From contig JAWQUS010000004.1 in the NCBI GenBank assembly GCA_036365455.1, positions 9,493,501-9,557,500 on the forward strand: a DNA stretch of 64,000 nt, given 5' to 3'. A program made the position numbers and the translations under genes. The notes under the pieces are model-generated. The model was given only the letters and a program-made list of their open reading frames with translations. It had not been told where the DNA came from and searched no databases. Source of the DNA: Macrosoma leucophasiata. Its lineage: Eukaryota > Arthropoda > Insecta > Lepidoptera > Hedylidae. The stretch's first letter is position 1. Every line of letters starts with the position of its first letter. This document shows positions 11,658-22,953 of this stretch, one piece after another.

Positions 11658-12188
11658 TGACACGAGGAAGTCAAATTTAGATAACAATTCTGAAAAATAT
11701 ACATAATGAATATATATAATCATATACGGTTTGAACGTAGGAGAGCGACGACGTCTCTCCATGACGACCCCATCGTCCCCATTACTCACCCACCGGTGGA
11801 GATGTCCATCGCTGGCTGGCGCAGTCAGTCAATCGAATAATGTCGGTCAAACCATTCGAATAAGCGCGGTAGTAGGTACATGCAAGTAGTAAGTAGTTTT
11901 GACGCCGGACGCCGCTACTAATGCCGCGTTAAAACTACCGCTTCTACGATCTCCAACTACCATAAACCGTGACGATTACGGCATGTTCTTCCCTAATGAC
12001 ACACAACACTTGTAAGCATCCTTGGGGAAAGCTTTTTTCCAGTAGATGTCTTTTAGCAGAAGCGATGATCATGTACCTAAGAAAACTCAAAACTCAAAAT
12101 AGCGTAGACTCATAATTAATTATATATTTTAATAGGAATGTATTCCGAGTACGAGAATGAAAAACATAACAAGTTTTTTATAGTATAA

Positions 12189-12461
12189 TTAGTACATATC
12201 AGCATCTTTAAAAATAAACTGATTCGCAGGTAGTCCTCGCGAACCCGTGCCTTCTATCGCGACAAGAGAGCCAGCTTCTGGCTGTTCCGCCAGTTCTTCG
12301 GCGGTCAATCCGATACTGGCGGAGGTCACATACAGAGTGGAGAGGTCGGGTCCACCCCATGCTATCGACGTCACCAAACTCACTGGCAATACCAGCTCTT
12401 CTAGTAACGTGCCAGTTCTCCAATCGATTTTAATTTTCGACATTCGATTGAGAAGTATCAT
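12189..12461 (-). pseudogene. Orphan exon 6 of a regucalcin/SMP-30 paralogue (B)
   Basis: The sequence encodes the family C-terminus (KIDWRTGTLLEELVLP, WGGPDLSTLYVTS, QPEAGSL, QFIFKDADMY stop) and remains open. No exon 5 or other exon is found up to gene C at 14273. The normal AG acceptor immediately before the first codon is absent. It is the surviving end of a dead duplicate between A and C, too short to be functional unless spliced unconventionally. Confidence 0.8.
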
Positions 12462-13183
12462 CTAGAGAATTTTAAGATGTAGAAGAATCACAAGCAGAAA
12501 AATAAATTTCGTCATCAGACTTATCAGACATACTTGACATATACTATAAATATATTATTATATAAAATAAATAAAATATGGATATATTATGCTATAAAAT
12601 AAGGTAGCTAAGTACAGAATTCTACGTAAGAGGAGAATTAATAATCTCGTCTTACAACAAAACCCACCGGTTAATCAACAACTCACAAGAAATAATACAG
12701 TAAAACATTTTAACATAGGTTACAAAGGACAGAAAACAGATTAACAAAAGAAAAAAAAACATAATTTTACATTACCAATGTTACCAAGTAGACCGAGAAG
12801 TTTTATATTGATTGGTTTTATAATCAAGACTCAATCTAGGTGCCTACTAATAAAAATATACCTCCAGACAATTATAACATAACATTTGCATAATTTTTAA
12901 TATCACCTCACTTGAAACAATATTTATTTTAATAATAAAAACTACAGTACACCACGTATTACAATGGTCTTTGTTATTGTTTCAAAAGCTGTTATTTTAT
13001 ACACCAACCAATTTTTGTTTACTCAAGTGTATCTTTAGGCTGTTGTTAGGTACCTAACTAGGCAGCTGCCTACTTCTTGACACGGGGCTCAAACCCAATC
13101 AGGCAAAGACGATAACTTTATTAGGCCCTAACGGAAGATCAGCGCTGGTCGATTTATTCGTCTAACAAAATGCTGAGTTGGGG

Positions 13184-13422
13184 CCAGGGGTGCGACCGCC
13201 TATCGACATTGCTATTGTCGTTGTCATTGCTATCAAATTTTCATGTCGATTTGTAGCTCTTTTAAAAGCATTAGTGATAATCTGATCGTTTTTCTTGCTT
13301 TCGTAGGTGAGAAACGAGCGATAATGGTAGATTATTTCGATTATTGTTATTTAGTTGTTATTTAGTAATTTGACAGCAATGACAACGACAATAGCAATGT
13401 CGATAGGCGGTCGCACCCCTGG
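13184..13422. mobile_element. MITE with about 48-bp terminal inverted repeats
   Basis: Ends CCAGGGGTGCGACCGCCTAT and its exact complement, with pairing continuing through the GACATTGCTATTGTCGTTGTC stretch. A second copy is at 56866-57095. The CAGGGG terminus suggests hAT, but the flanking 8-mers (GTTGGGGC, GTTGTAAC) match only in part. Confidence 0.75.
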
Positions 13423-13841
13423 TTGTAACAATGCACAATTGTGGACTAGGTAGGTATTGATATTACATTTAATAACTGCGGTAATGAGCTACATTGTTTT
13501 ACAAATAATCTTCTTATATTACCTATTATGTTTCTCGTTGTCTCGTCGTCGTCAACCTGTGTTAGGCTTGCGCAGGGACTGTGTGACTGTGACTGTGACT
13601 CAGTGTTTGTCAGTGACAGAACTCGGACCGCTGGCACCAACACATTTTAAAGGTAAGCGTCTACTTGTTGGTATCGCACGCATCGAACGCATCGCATCAA
13701 AACCGATAAATTATTCACAGTGCGTCCACTGTATTGGCAGCATACGAATTACCGACGGTGAGTACCACCTACCAGCATTCGAATTGACGATGCCAGTTCA
13801 TAAGGATTTTCGTAGTGAGCGCACGTGTAAACTCTGTGAGA

Positions 13842-14001
13842 ATGGAGAAAAGCGATAAAGAACAAGTCGTTGTAGCTTGTTTGTGAGCAGAAGAGGAAGA
13901 ATTAGAAAAAACAGTTAAAAAAAGCAAACATAGTATCTGGATACATAGCATATTGAAGAAGAGATCGGAGCATGGAGAATATCACACCCTATTTTCTGAT
14001 T
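13842..14001 (+). pseudogene. PIF/Harbinger (HARBI1-like) transposase N-terminal relic
   Basis: From ATG 13842 the frame contains a stop at codon 14, then reads ...KHSIWIHSILKKR...GEYHTLFSDS. This resembles the conserved N-terminal segment of insect Harbinger nucleases (tryptophan, K-R, G-E-[FY]-H-x-L). The DDE domain was not found. Identification is by motif memory only. Confidence 0.45.
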
Positions 14002-14272
14002 CGTTTTATTTAGAAACAATAAGCCTGCCAAAAGCCGAACAGCCTGGACACGAAATCATTTGGTCGGACACGACCCAAAAAAGCGGAGAATGTCCGACTA
14101 AAGCCAAACAGATGCCAACCCTTGTCAATACCAATTTATTTTTTACCATTTTATTTCAGAAAACTGAAACTTAGAAATATGAACCATATTATGTTCAAAA
14201 CTCGTTTATATATTAGCATTAACTTTAATAAAATAAAATAGTTTACATACATATATTTCTTAGCATGAACAC

Positions 14273-17200
14273 CTAATAGATATCGGCATTTTTAAAGACA
14301 AACTGATTCGAAGAAAATCCCCGCGACCCCGTACCCTCAATGGCAAACAGAGATCCGGCCTCAGGCTGTTGTGCCAATTCTGCGGTGGTCAATTCGTCAT
14401 TGGCGGACGTCACGTACAGAGTGGAGAGGTCGGGCCCACCCCATGTCACCGAAGTCACCTGAGTTACTGGTAAAATCAGCTGATCCAGTAGCATGCCTGT
14501 TCTGGAATCGATTATAAGCACCTAAAAAAATTAAGCATAAGTTAAGTAAATGGTACTTAATTTGAACTACTTTTCAGACCCAATGGTCCATAATATGCGC
14601 TTTTCTTTTTATTCGATATTTGTTTCAAACCTACCTTTCCTCCTCCATTGCAAGCCACCCACAAATTGTCGTCAGTATCGATTGTCATACCGTCAGGAAA
14701 ACCTACCAAATTGTTGGCTTGGAAGCTGAATATTGTTCTTCTGTTACCTTGAATATGAAATGAATATTCATTATCATTGCAACATATATGCCTATCTACT
14801 TACCCCATTATTCATAACCGTACATTAGATAGATACGTTTTGGCTATAGAATGCTTTGTCTTTGTCAGTTGCATTGTCAAATGTGGAGGATAGAAAAAGA
14901 CAAAGGCGAGATTAGCAAACACTTTAGCTAAAATACGTTTATGTATAAGGGGGTTAGCATATAAATCTATTTTATTAAACTACCAATTTGTCACACGCAC
15001 AAGTTACAGTACCCAGCATGAAATATTGCTCATCGGTCCTACGGAAATAGACAATCAGCTAGTTTCGACTTCGTAGAGCGTTATCTATACTGCACACTGC
15101 CTACGTAAGCACCGATGGTCCGGTATTGGTCAAACAAAACTTATGTATTTAATTAAACATCTCAATAAATGTAGTGACCTGGTGACCTGCTTGTAATGGG
15201 TGGTCCTTCTTACACTGTGATTGGATAGCTAACTTTGCCATATTCCAAAATATGGCCGGTCTCGACGCTGTGAACTGACGTTTGGATCTCCAAACTGGAC
15301 ATGTAGGTACATAGTCAAATTTCGTCGCGATGCACGATAATACGCTACACAATTTCAAGCGTAACAATTTCCATAAAGGTAGATGAAAAACCTATTAGAA
15401 TCGTGACATCATTCAGTATTTGGAAAAGGCCAAAAATTCCCACTTACAACCAGCCAAAGCCAAAGTAGCCAGCCAGACAAGCAGCTGGCAACCTTGCTCC
15501 TTATTTCACACGGGCCTTCGGTTCTGCGGCTAACGGTTTTTTGCTACACTTCTAAGCGCAGGTTACATCGGCAGCGGGCGGGCGAGCGAGCGAGCTAGGC
15601 GGGCGAACATCGTTACACCAGGTTTCACCTCTTTACATACGTATGAATGAAACTTCTTTCAAATAAAGAAGTTTAATTCATACTTCGGTTCACACCGCGA
15701 GTTTCCGACTAACCTACGTCAGCAATACGAGCGAAGCTAACGAAATATCCAACGATTCCAGCGAAGCTACTCGTTCACCTTGCCCACTTCGCAAGCTTCG
15801 CTCGCCCGCCCGCTTCGATATCTGCTTTATACATCATATACCTAATCAAGGTAATTGTCGGACACTCGATAAATTCGTCTTCGTCCATGACACTTGCAAC
15901 AATGACGTGCACTATGCAACTGCGCGCACAGTGCGCGCGAGTGACAATGGACAGAACGCTATCACAGTACAAATATGGACACTATGGAAACTACGTACAA
16001 AACGTTCGAAACCGCACACAAACATGCGCATCAACGAGGCCCATAAGCGGTTTTCGCGGTGCAGCAGTTAGCGAATCACTCGCTACTCCGTTTTTCCTTT
16101 TTTTGTTGCTGTATCCGCTACTTGATACCTATATCTTTATTTTACTGTGCTCGTTCCTCGTAACTACTTATTATCGATGTTTTAATTGAATAACTTACCT
16201 ATCGTCCCATTACTAAGTACAAAATCAAACACATCTACATTCTTCGTAGATGTATCTATGTAGAACATTAATGTGTTGTCAGAACTCCAAGCAATTCCAT
16301 TGGAAAGGCTTACTGGACGAACTTTCACGTTCGGCTCGACGTAATTGTGCTGGTTCAGCACATAAAGAGAACCTCTGTCTCCTTCTACTAAAGCATCTCT
16401 CGCGGATATTATTTTACCGAAGGTACCTACAAAACATGGTGAATAGATAAGAATATGTAGTTATTATATTCAATGAACAAAATAATTTTACAGTCGACAT
16501 ACCGAACCACAATCTGCCCTTAGCATCGACTTTGCCGTCGTTGCATCTGTTGTCAGGCATACCCAGGTCGACGACGCTCAGCAGCCGCAGGTCGCTGTCA
16601 CCCGCAGTTCCATTCCACGGCAGCAAGTAGACTTCTGAGCGGACTGTGACCAGTACCAGTTGGACATAGTCTTTCACCCTGACTACTAGTGACACGGGAC
16701 CGTATTCTGGAATATCAATTCGTAACAGGTAAGAGTAGATTCTTGGTGTTAGAGCTCCAGACACGGAGTTCGAAACCCTAGTAGTAATGAACGACATAGA
16801 TCAGAGACATAACAGCTTAGGCATTAGCAGTAGGTACCCCTGCCTAGTGGAAGTTTACATTAAAAAATTGTCTTAAGAATAATTTCAGTTTTAATTTAAT
16901 GGCAAAAACATTATAGGTTTCTCTTTTATGTGTAATAAAATAAGTACCTATGAATAAAAAATATATTTATGTTAAAACGTGTTTTATTTACAATACTTAC
17001 CTACGAAAAAGGGTCAAAATAGAATACTGGCGACATGTTTTATTTTTTTGACGGTCTGTGTATGTGGCACGTCCTCGAGACGGCACTTATCTACTTTACC
17101 GCACAGCACAGAAGACGCTCCAGCCTAAATAAAATGTTAGTGCAACTGCCTAAGGGAGGCCCTGTCGGTCCGAACCGCGACTTAGGAGGTTGCGGAGGGA

Positions 17201-20200
17201 CACATAAGACATATGCGATTAGGGGCGGTGCAACATTCGCTCTAGCTATCGGTTGGTCGGAGACATTAAGATTCGAATCAATAGCTTCTGGTTTCGGGAA
17301 CGTCTTCGACCGATTTCCCACCTGAGCCATACACATAACATAACAGCCATGCAGGGCTGTAGCTAAGGCATGTGGGGTGTGGCAATTCCCTTCCTTGAAA
17401 TTACAACGCCCTACCTTAAAAATAACAAAAGCTAAGTTATTAAGTTTGCAGAAACAATATACCTAATCCAAACGGTATTTTTAGTCGTATCTATTTACCT
17501 ACTCGTATCACCTTAAAACCAACCATTATCACCTTGAAATAAATATCATTATCATTATCATTACCTTACCCAACAATTAAACCTCACTCTCATTCAGACG
17601 TGAATCTCGACATCCAAATCAGGAAGTTCAACCATTTTGTTCGCTTGTTCTTCATCATTGAGGATTTCATAGTTCTTAGATCTATGTTCATTCATGATCT
17701 GTCTTATAAATTATTTATTTACTTGTCTACGAATAAGCTATTGACGATCACATCAATGGCCTAAAGTTCAATGATAGATATACCTGGTGATTGATTAAGG
17801 AGTTCGTTTTTCGAGGGCAGATCAATTAGGTATAATATTTTTTTTTACATCCGCCTCACCTGTAACCAATGCTGCTCTACCTTAAATTCGACTCTAACTA
17901 CAACCCCTGCAGCCATGACTCTACCGTCGTCATCGACGACACAACGCAGCTTCTCTCCATAATGATTTGTAGCAGTTTTTCATTACCTCGAAATAAGGAT
18001 AAAATGAGACCTAGCTAGATCGATCACCCTCGAAACTCCCACTAGGTATACTAAAATTCATGAAAAATGTGCAACAGCATCGTGCGGCAGCGGTCGTTTG
18101 TAGCTATAAATAAAATCGTAATGTCGCGTAAGTATTATTACTTTACGTTATGTCCTAAATTATCTTTAAAACGTCGGTAATTTATAGGGCAAATTTCATT
18201 TACATAAAATTATCTTAACAAAATCATTTATTTTCATAAAGATTTTTATGTTTAGTTCATAGGTAATGAAGATACTTATACTTAACTCAACTTCACATAA
18301 AATGTATCTATTTCTTTTGAATAACAAAAGAAAATCTTTGTAGTGATCATGTAAAATTTAATTCCTTCTTTAAACAAAAAAAATCTTTGTAGTGATACAG
18401 TACGTACCTACCGCAGACTTTTTTATAGAACTATACATATGATGAAGACCGACATTTTTAAGGAAAGTAAAAAACTTAATATTAGTATAGATACCTAAAC
18501 ATAAAAAAGCATTCATAAATACGTTTTCCTAATTTCATTTTGTACAAACCAAATTTCCTTATTTAACCGTAAGTTAACCAGTATCTTGGTAATTTTCTGT
18601 TCATTCGAATTAGGTATGTTGTATTTACATCGCATAGGTACCTTTAACATATTTTCTTACCTACTTGTCTGGTGCTTATGTTGCCTGTATATCCATCTAG
18701 TCTGAAGATTTTTTGCTGTAGCTGATCCACCCAGTATAGACTGTTTTCATCCTGTGCCCAATGTGGACCTTCAAAAACGGTTCCGCCGCCATAAATCTGT
18801 TTTTTCCAAAATTAAATCCGTTAAGTACCTATTGTTACGTAGTAACGCGATGAAATTGAAATCAGAATTTTAGATCTAATATTTAGTAATAGGTATTTAA
18901 TAATCCACAATTGCACATGTTACAGTATTCATTCAATTAAAATGCTCCAAAAACTTAATTCTACATTGGTTACAACTAGGAAGATATTAATGGAACCGCC
19001 GAATTTGAAATCAAATTCTAAACAAGACTTTAGAAAATCATAGCCGGAGAGCATAGAGCAACACGGCCCACCGGCCACAGCGGACCGGAGGCATTCTCTG
19101 CCAGAGGTAGCCATATCATATGCAGGCTTTCTCCTCTGTCAAAGTACAAGCACAAGTGTTCCTAAGCCTGTCGTCGAGATGTTTAAATATAATAATAATA
19201 ATAGCAGCTTGGACCCTGCTCCCGCTGTCGGCGGCACACTATTTTTTAATTTTTTATGTATAATTGTTTATTTTTGTACATAAATATGTAAAAAAATATT
19301 TAATAGGTATGTATATCAATGTAGGTAAGTTAAAAAAATAAATCAGTGGAATAATAATAATGATGACCACCCATTATACGTCCCACTGCGGGGCACGAGT
19401 CTCTCCCCTTTTTGGGGGGAGGCCTGGAGCTTACTCCACCACGCTGCTCCAATGCGGATTGGTGGAGGTGGAGATGGGTTAGTGGCCAACCCGCTGTCGG
19501 ATGTTTTCAAACCGCCCATTAGGCCTCCGACATAGAACGATTAACGACTGCTATCTATCGATAGCAACCGGGACCGACGGCTTAACGTGCCCTCCGAAGC
19601 ACGGAAACGCGCATTTAATTTGCGGCTAGCGGTCACCCACCACACTACCCCGTAGTGCTTAACCGGGTAGATCGCCCATGATATACATCAGCCGCGGGGC
19701 CATGTGTGCGTAAAATTGTTAAGGTTTGTATTTAATTAAAGTCAAGGTGTGAGTTTCCTAGTAACAGACGATTATTGTAGTGTGTGTGTATTAAGAGGTA
19801 TACACACGTATTTCCCCTCGCAAAAAATTACAGACTGTTTTGCATCGGTAATAAACGCTATGGCTACTCCCCTCCGGTCCGCCGCGGCTCGGTGCGGTGG
19901 CCCATTTTGCTCTATGGAGGAGAGTCATGTGAGTTATCTTCCTCCTTCTGATGCTGGTTCTTGTAAAGAAAAATGGTACCTAAAAATATTCTACCATTCC
20001 GGGCATATACCCGGAAATAGCCCCCTCTATATAGAGGGGGCTATTTGGCTATACGGGTGCCCACCCGGGGCAGGTTGGCATCTATAGTTGGCACATGTCA
20101 GTTTTTGCTGTAACCTGTGCAATTTTTTATTTCTAGGGAGGGGCAGCTGCATTCACCTGCAACTTATCATAAGTATATTGTTGAAGGTTGGATCCGTACT

Positions 20201-20394
20201 CGCATATGGATCAAAAGGCATATCAAATATGTCTCAGTCCTACCTGTAGGCTTTATCACGGAAATGAGAATATGAGTTACCTATTTAAAGGTACTTACAT
20301 TTGTAATCGTAATTGGCTCCGAAAATCTGCAAGTGTCAGCAAACAACAAAGCAGTCATAAAGAAAAGAGACGTAATTCGTGTTCTATGTGTCAT
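14273..20394 (-). CDS. Regucalcin/SMP-30-family protein, secreted, paralogue C
   Basis: Six exons: 20394-20299, 18796-18661, 16706-16503, 16426-16199, 14747-14635 and 14521-14273. They join to about 341 aa with consistent phases (0,1,1,1,0). Exon 1 begins MTHRTRITSLFFMTALLF, a signal-peptide-like leader. Expected ligands are Glu41 (EGPHWAQDEN), Asn188 (SNGIAW) and Asp240 (PDGMTID); Asn133 lies in RCNDGKVDAKG. The last residue but one is Ile (NADIY) where D and F have Met. Intron 1 holds a hAT-type MITE with a nested retroposed repeat, and the same intron of D and F lacks it. The immediate 5' flank is conserved with D and F. Role inferred: extracellular lactonase or metal-binding protein; substrate unknown. 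Confidence 0.9.
15975..16090. repeat. Fragment related to the 7323-7828 MITE
   Basis: ATGGAAACTACGTACAAAAC, AACATGCGCATC and the following GC-rich stretch match 7453-7560. It lies in gene C intron 4. Confidence 0.5.
17240..17345 (-). repeat. tRNA-like SINE head fragment (third family)
   Basis: On the minus strand it reads a tRNA-like head with a B-box-like GATTCGAAT and matches 26100-26225 (ATAGCTTCTGRTTTCGGGA). Too decayed to be a tRNA gene. Confidence 0.45.
19052..19916 (-). mobile_element. hAT-type MITE in gene C intron 1, with nested retroposon
   Basis: Ends CATAGAGCAACACG and a related right end TTTTGCTCTATG, flanked by imperfect 8-bp duplications CCGGAGAG / GAGGAGAG. It is the same family as 42554-42861, in opposite orientation. 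The homologous introns of D (around 28163) and F (around 43620) have no insertion and read straight across. Confidence 0.75.
19190..19702 (-). repeat. Retroposed repeat (SINE or LINE 3' end) nested in a MITE
   Basis: On the minus strand it ends with a CAGTGGGACGT block followed by ATT-type tails. It matches 33889-34235 over CTTACTCCACCACGCTGCTC and GATAGCAACCGGGACC. It interrupts the MITE between TTTAAAT and GTGTG as judged from the intact copy at 42554-42861. Confidence 0.65.
20015..20046. repeat. 32-bp perfect palindrome
   Basis: AAATAGCCCCCTCTAT followed at once by its exact reverse complement, with no loop, in gene C intron 1. Origin unknown. Confidence 0.75.
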
Positions 20395-20560
20395 TTTAAT
20401 TACATCTAAAGCAACGAAAGGTAGCGCGTATGTCTTGGTAGGTCTAAAGATTGTGAATGACGCGAATCCTTGGCAACGATCGAACTTGCTTCTATCAAAT
20501 ATGTTTTATTTGGTCGTGAACATTACTAACTTTGCGATAATAAATATTTAACCTTCGATT
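20395..20560 (-). promoter_or_regulatory. Conserved 5' flank of gene C
   Basis: The block just upstream of the start (TAGCGCGTA, GAATGACGCGAATCC, GGCAACGATCGAACTTGCTT on the plus strand) is also found upstream of D, pseudogene E and F at the same distance. It probably contains the core promoter and 5' UTR. No unambiguous TATA box was assigned. Confidence 0.5.
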
Positions 20561-20605
20561 CACCTTCATAATTTGTACACCTATAGGTATGTACTACGTT
20601 AAAAT

Positions 20606-20641
20606 CACAGAATAGATAAATAAGGATTTATCTATTCCGTG
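20606..20641. mobile_element. 36-bp micro hAT remnant with 8-bp target duplication
   Basis: The element CACAGAATAGATAAATAAGG... ending TATTCCGTG is flanked by perfect GTTAAAAT at 20598-20605 and 20642-20649. The ends match the 671-bp element at 9156-9826, so it is an extreme internal deletion. Confidence 0.75.
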
Positions 20642-21574
20642 GTTAAAATATAGAATATCTACCAGCGGCCAGCCTCGCCTCCGCAACGGCAGAGAATATG
20701 TTATAATACTGGCAAGGGTGCAATTAACATTAGGCTGCTCGCCTACGTGAGACAATCGGTGACCGATTTTTTGGCAATTTTTTGACGTCATAATCGGTGA
20801 CCGATTTTTTGTAGAAGAAAAATAGAACGTATTGATAGCAATAGTGCAACGCACACGTCCTACAAAAAGTCGGTTCGTTTTACTATGACTATCAGTACGT
20901 TCTTACATAGTTACAGCGTTGCCAGATTTTTTTTTGCCAAGTCGGAATATCAAAACTTTTTGAGTGAAAAAAGCGGGATTCTCTCGTCAAAAGCGGGACA
21001 TACCTACTTAGTAAAAATTCTACACAATCAGACGTATTTAAATATTCATCTATTTACTGACTAGTATTAGTATATATAAACTCATCCTTTTTAGACTGTT
21101 TTGCATCGGTAATACACGCTATGAAGCTGCGTAGTATCGTCGATGGGCAAAATAGGTACATTTGTTTGATTGAAGTGTTGGAAAGCGGTAACTAATATCC
21201 CAAAGCCAGTCCAGTCGGATTTGGAAAAATATTTTTATTTAAGTTCCTAAATATATAATAGATAACCCCTTGAAGATGTTTATCCCATACATACCTACCT
21301 TCTTATTATAAAATTCATCGCACCGCATCCCCGCACCGTGTGTCACCTTCAAACGGTTGATACAGCTCGGGTGCACGTCGTCGGTCGGCTGATATCTGCC
21401 TTCCAAAACGTTCAAATCCATTTTTTTTTTCAAGTTACCCAGGATCTTAGCGTATCAGTATTGATTGCTAGCACTAGACCAGTAGTCTAGGCATCTAAAT
21501 TAATATTACACTAATACAGGTACTAGGTACTAGTAATACCTATATATTTAATGGAAAGGAAAGGAATTGAAAAA

Positions 21575-21712
21575 TTTGATGATTCACGTATCGGTTAAAT
21601 ATTATTATTAAATTGGTATTTATTATTACCTATTGGATTATTATTAGAAGTCATTCTCTCTAGGTACTCGTAGCTTATAACCCGACAATGCAAAAGTGTC
21701 CTTTTTTATGTA
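21575..21712 (+). repeat. Dispersed repeat, copy 1
   Basis: Shares GATGATTCACGTATCGGTTA and CCCGACAATGCAAAAGTGTC with 61102-61236 in the same orientation. Class unknown. Confidence 0.55.
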
Positions 21713-22203
21713 GGTTCCTACCACCTATCTGTTTACATTTACTAACTTACAAAAAATATTAAATGAATAATAAAAACATGCATCGTAAAACTCCACATAT
21801 TCAATGACGGCACATTACCGCTAGAGAACAGCTCCAGTGGTAACGTGGCGTCAGAGAATGCAAAAAAAATAGTTTTGAAGTGTCACAAGTGCCTGTATCT
21901 AGTGTTGCTAGAAGGTACGATTTGTGTTAAATCGGGACAGCAGGTGAAGTAAATCAGGACCCACTATTAATTAATTGATTTATCAAAAGCATCGGGACCC
22001 AAAGATGATTGATTTTTAGATGGGCTTTTGTCTAGTAGTCGACGTCTTTCGGTTGAGGTAATGATGAAGATTGATTATCGGGAGTTTGTTCGGGACATTT
22101 AACGTCCCGATCAGGTGTTAATCGGGACACATCCCCAGAGCCCTGAAAATCGGGACGTCCCGCGCAAATCGGGACACCTGGCAACACTACCTCTACCTAT
22201 CTC

Positions 22204-22660
22204 TGTATTTTTTTATGTACCTAATGCAGGTGGCAAACAAGCATGCAGTTCACATTGACGTTAAGTGATGACTGCAGCCTATAGACACCCACACAATGAC
22301 CAGAGGTCAAAATGCAGATGCGTTGCCATTCCACCTCTAAGGGCAAGATTCACAGATCGCACTACGACTTTACTTTCGAGCAAAGTACGCTTCGAACTGT
22401 CAAAACCCATACATTTCTGACAGTTCTAAGCATACTTTGCTCAAAGTAAAGTCGTAGTGCGGTCTGTGAATCTCACACTAAGACCGTAATTGATAATGAT
22501 GTCTCTTTGATATGTTATTACGGAGCCGTATATTTTCATCTTAACGCAACACGTCTCTAGTCTTCATGTATAATCTATGGCAACACGATAGTGCTGAACA
22601 CTATGGCGGCAGACTAAACCTAGGTAATACAGTGCCTACACCCTCGAGCTACTGCACTAT
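22204..22660 (-). repeat. SINE-like retroposon split by a MITE
   Basis: Family of 402-697. The tail half begins at 22204, and the head half after 22482 is decayed. Interrupted at 22341-22478. Confidence 0.6.
22341..22478. mobile_element. 138-bp foldback MITE with TAA duplication (Harbinger-like)
   Basis: Arms of about 57 bp pair across an AT-rich loop. The ends share AGATTCACAGA and its complement. TAA at 22338-22340 is repeated at 22479-22481. A 3-bp TAA duplication fits PIF/Harbinger. The host retroposon sequence confirms the insertion point. Confidence 0.65.
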
Positions 22661-22911
22661 AACTCTACCCTCGACGCAAAAAGAGGAGCGTAGTAATGAG
22701 TTTGACCTGTCTTTCTGTCTGTTCGTGAGACCGTAGCTCTCAAGTGGATGAACCGATCTCAATACAGTTTTTTCATTCGATAGCCAGTTTCCATGTGATG
22801 GTCCTAGATATGTTTGGTGGATATAGTAGTAGGTGTTTCCAAGTTCAGCTATGATGCATTAAATTAAATGAAAAGAAAAACATAATATGGGTATCTTATG
22901 TTATCATTGAC

Positions 22912-22917
22912 TTTATT
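22912..22917 (-). promoter_or_regulatory. AATAAA polyadenylation signal of gene D
   Basis: AATAAA on the minus strand 37 nt past the gene D stop. Similar signals lie after F (41083-41088) and G (57894-57899). Confidence 0.55.
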
Positions 22918-22953
22918 TAAAAGTAATTGTAAAGTTATTTACTTGCATATATC

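Noticed and set aside
11444..11680. 78-aa frame with repeated NNSSQSGDRTQNLRLSIAI
   Set aside because: Produced by a 63-bp tandem DNA repeat of SINE-head type, not a repeat protein.
13457..13858. 133-aa plus-strand frame with a hydrophobic start
   Set aside because: No recognised domain, overlaps transposon-derived sequence next to the Harbinger-like relic, and lacks splice or codon evidence of a gene.
17035..17325. 96-aa plus-strand frame in gene C intron 2
   Set aside because: Its 3' half is SINE sequence (17240-17345) and nothing in the protein is recognisable.
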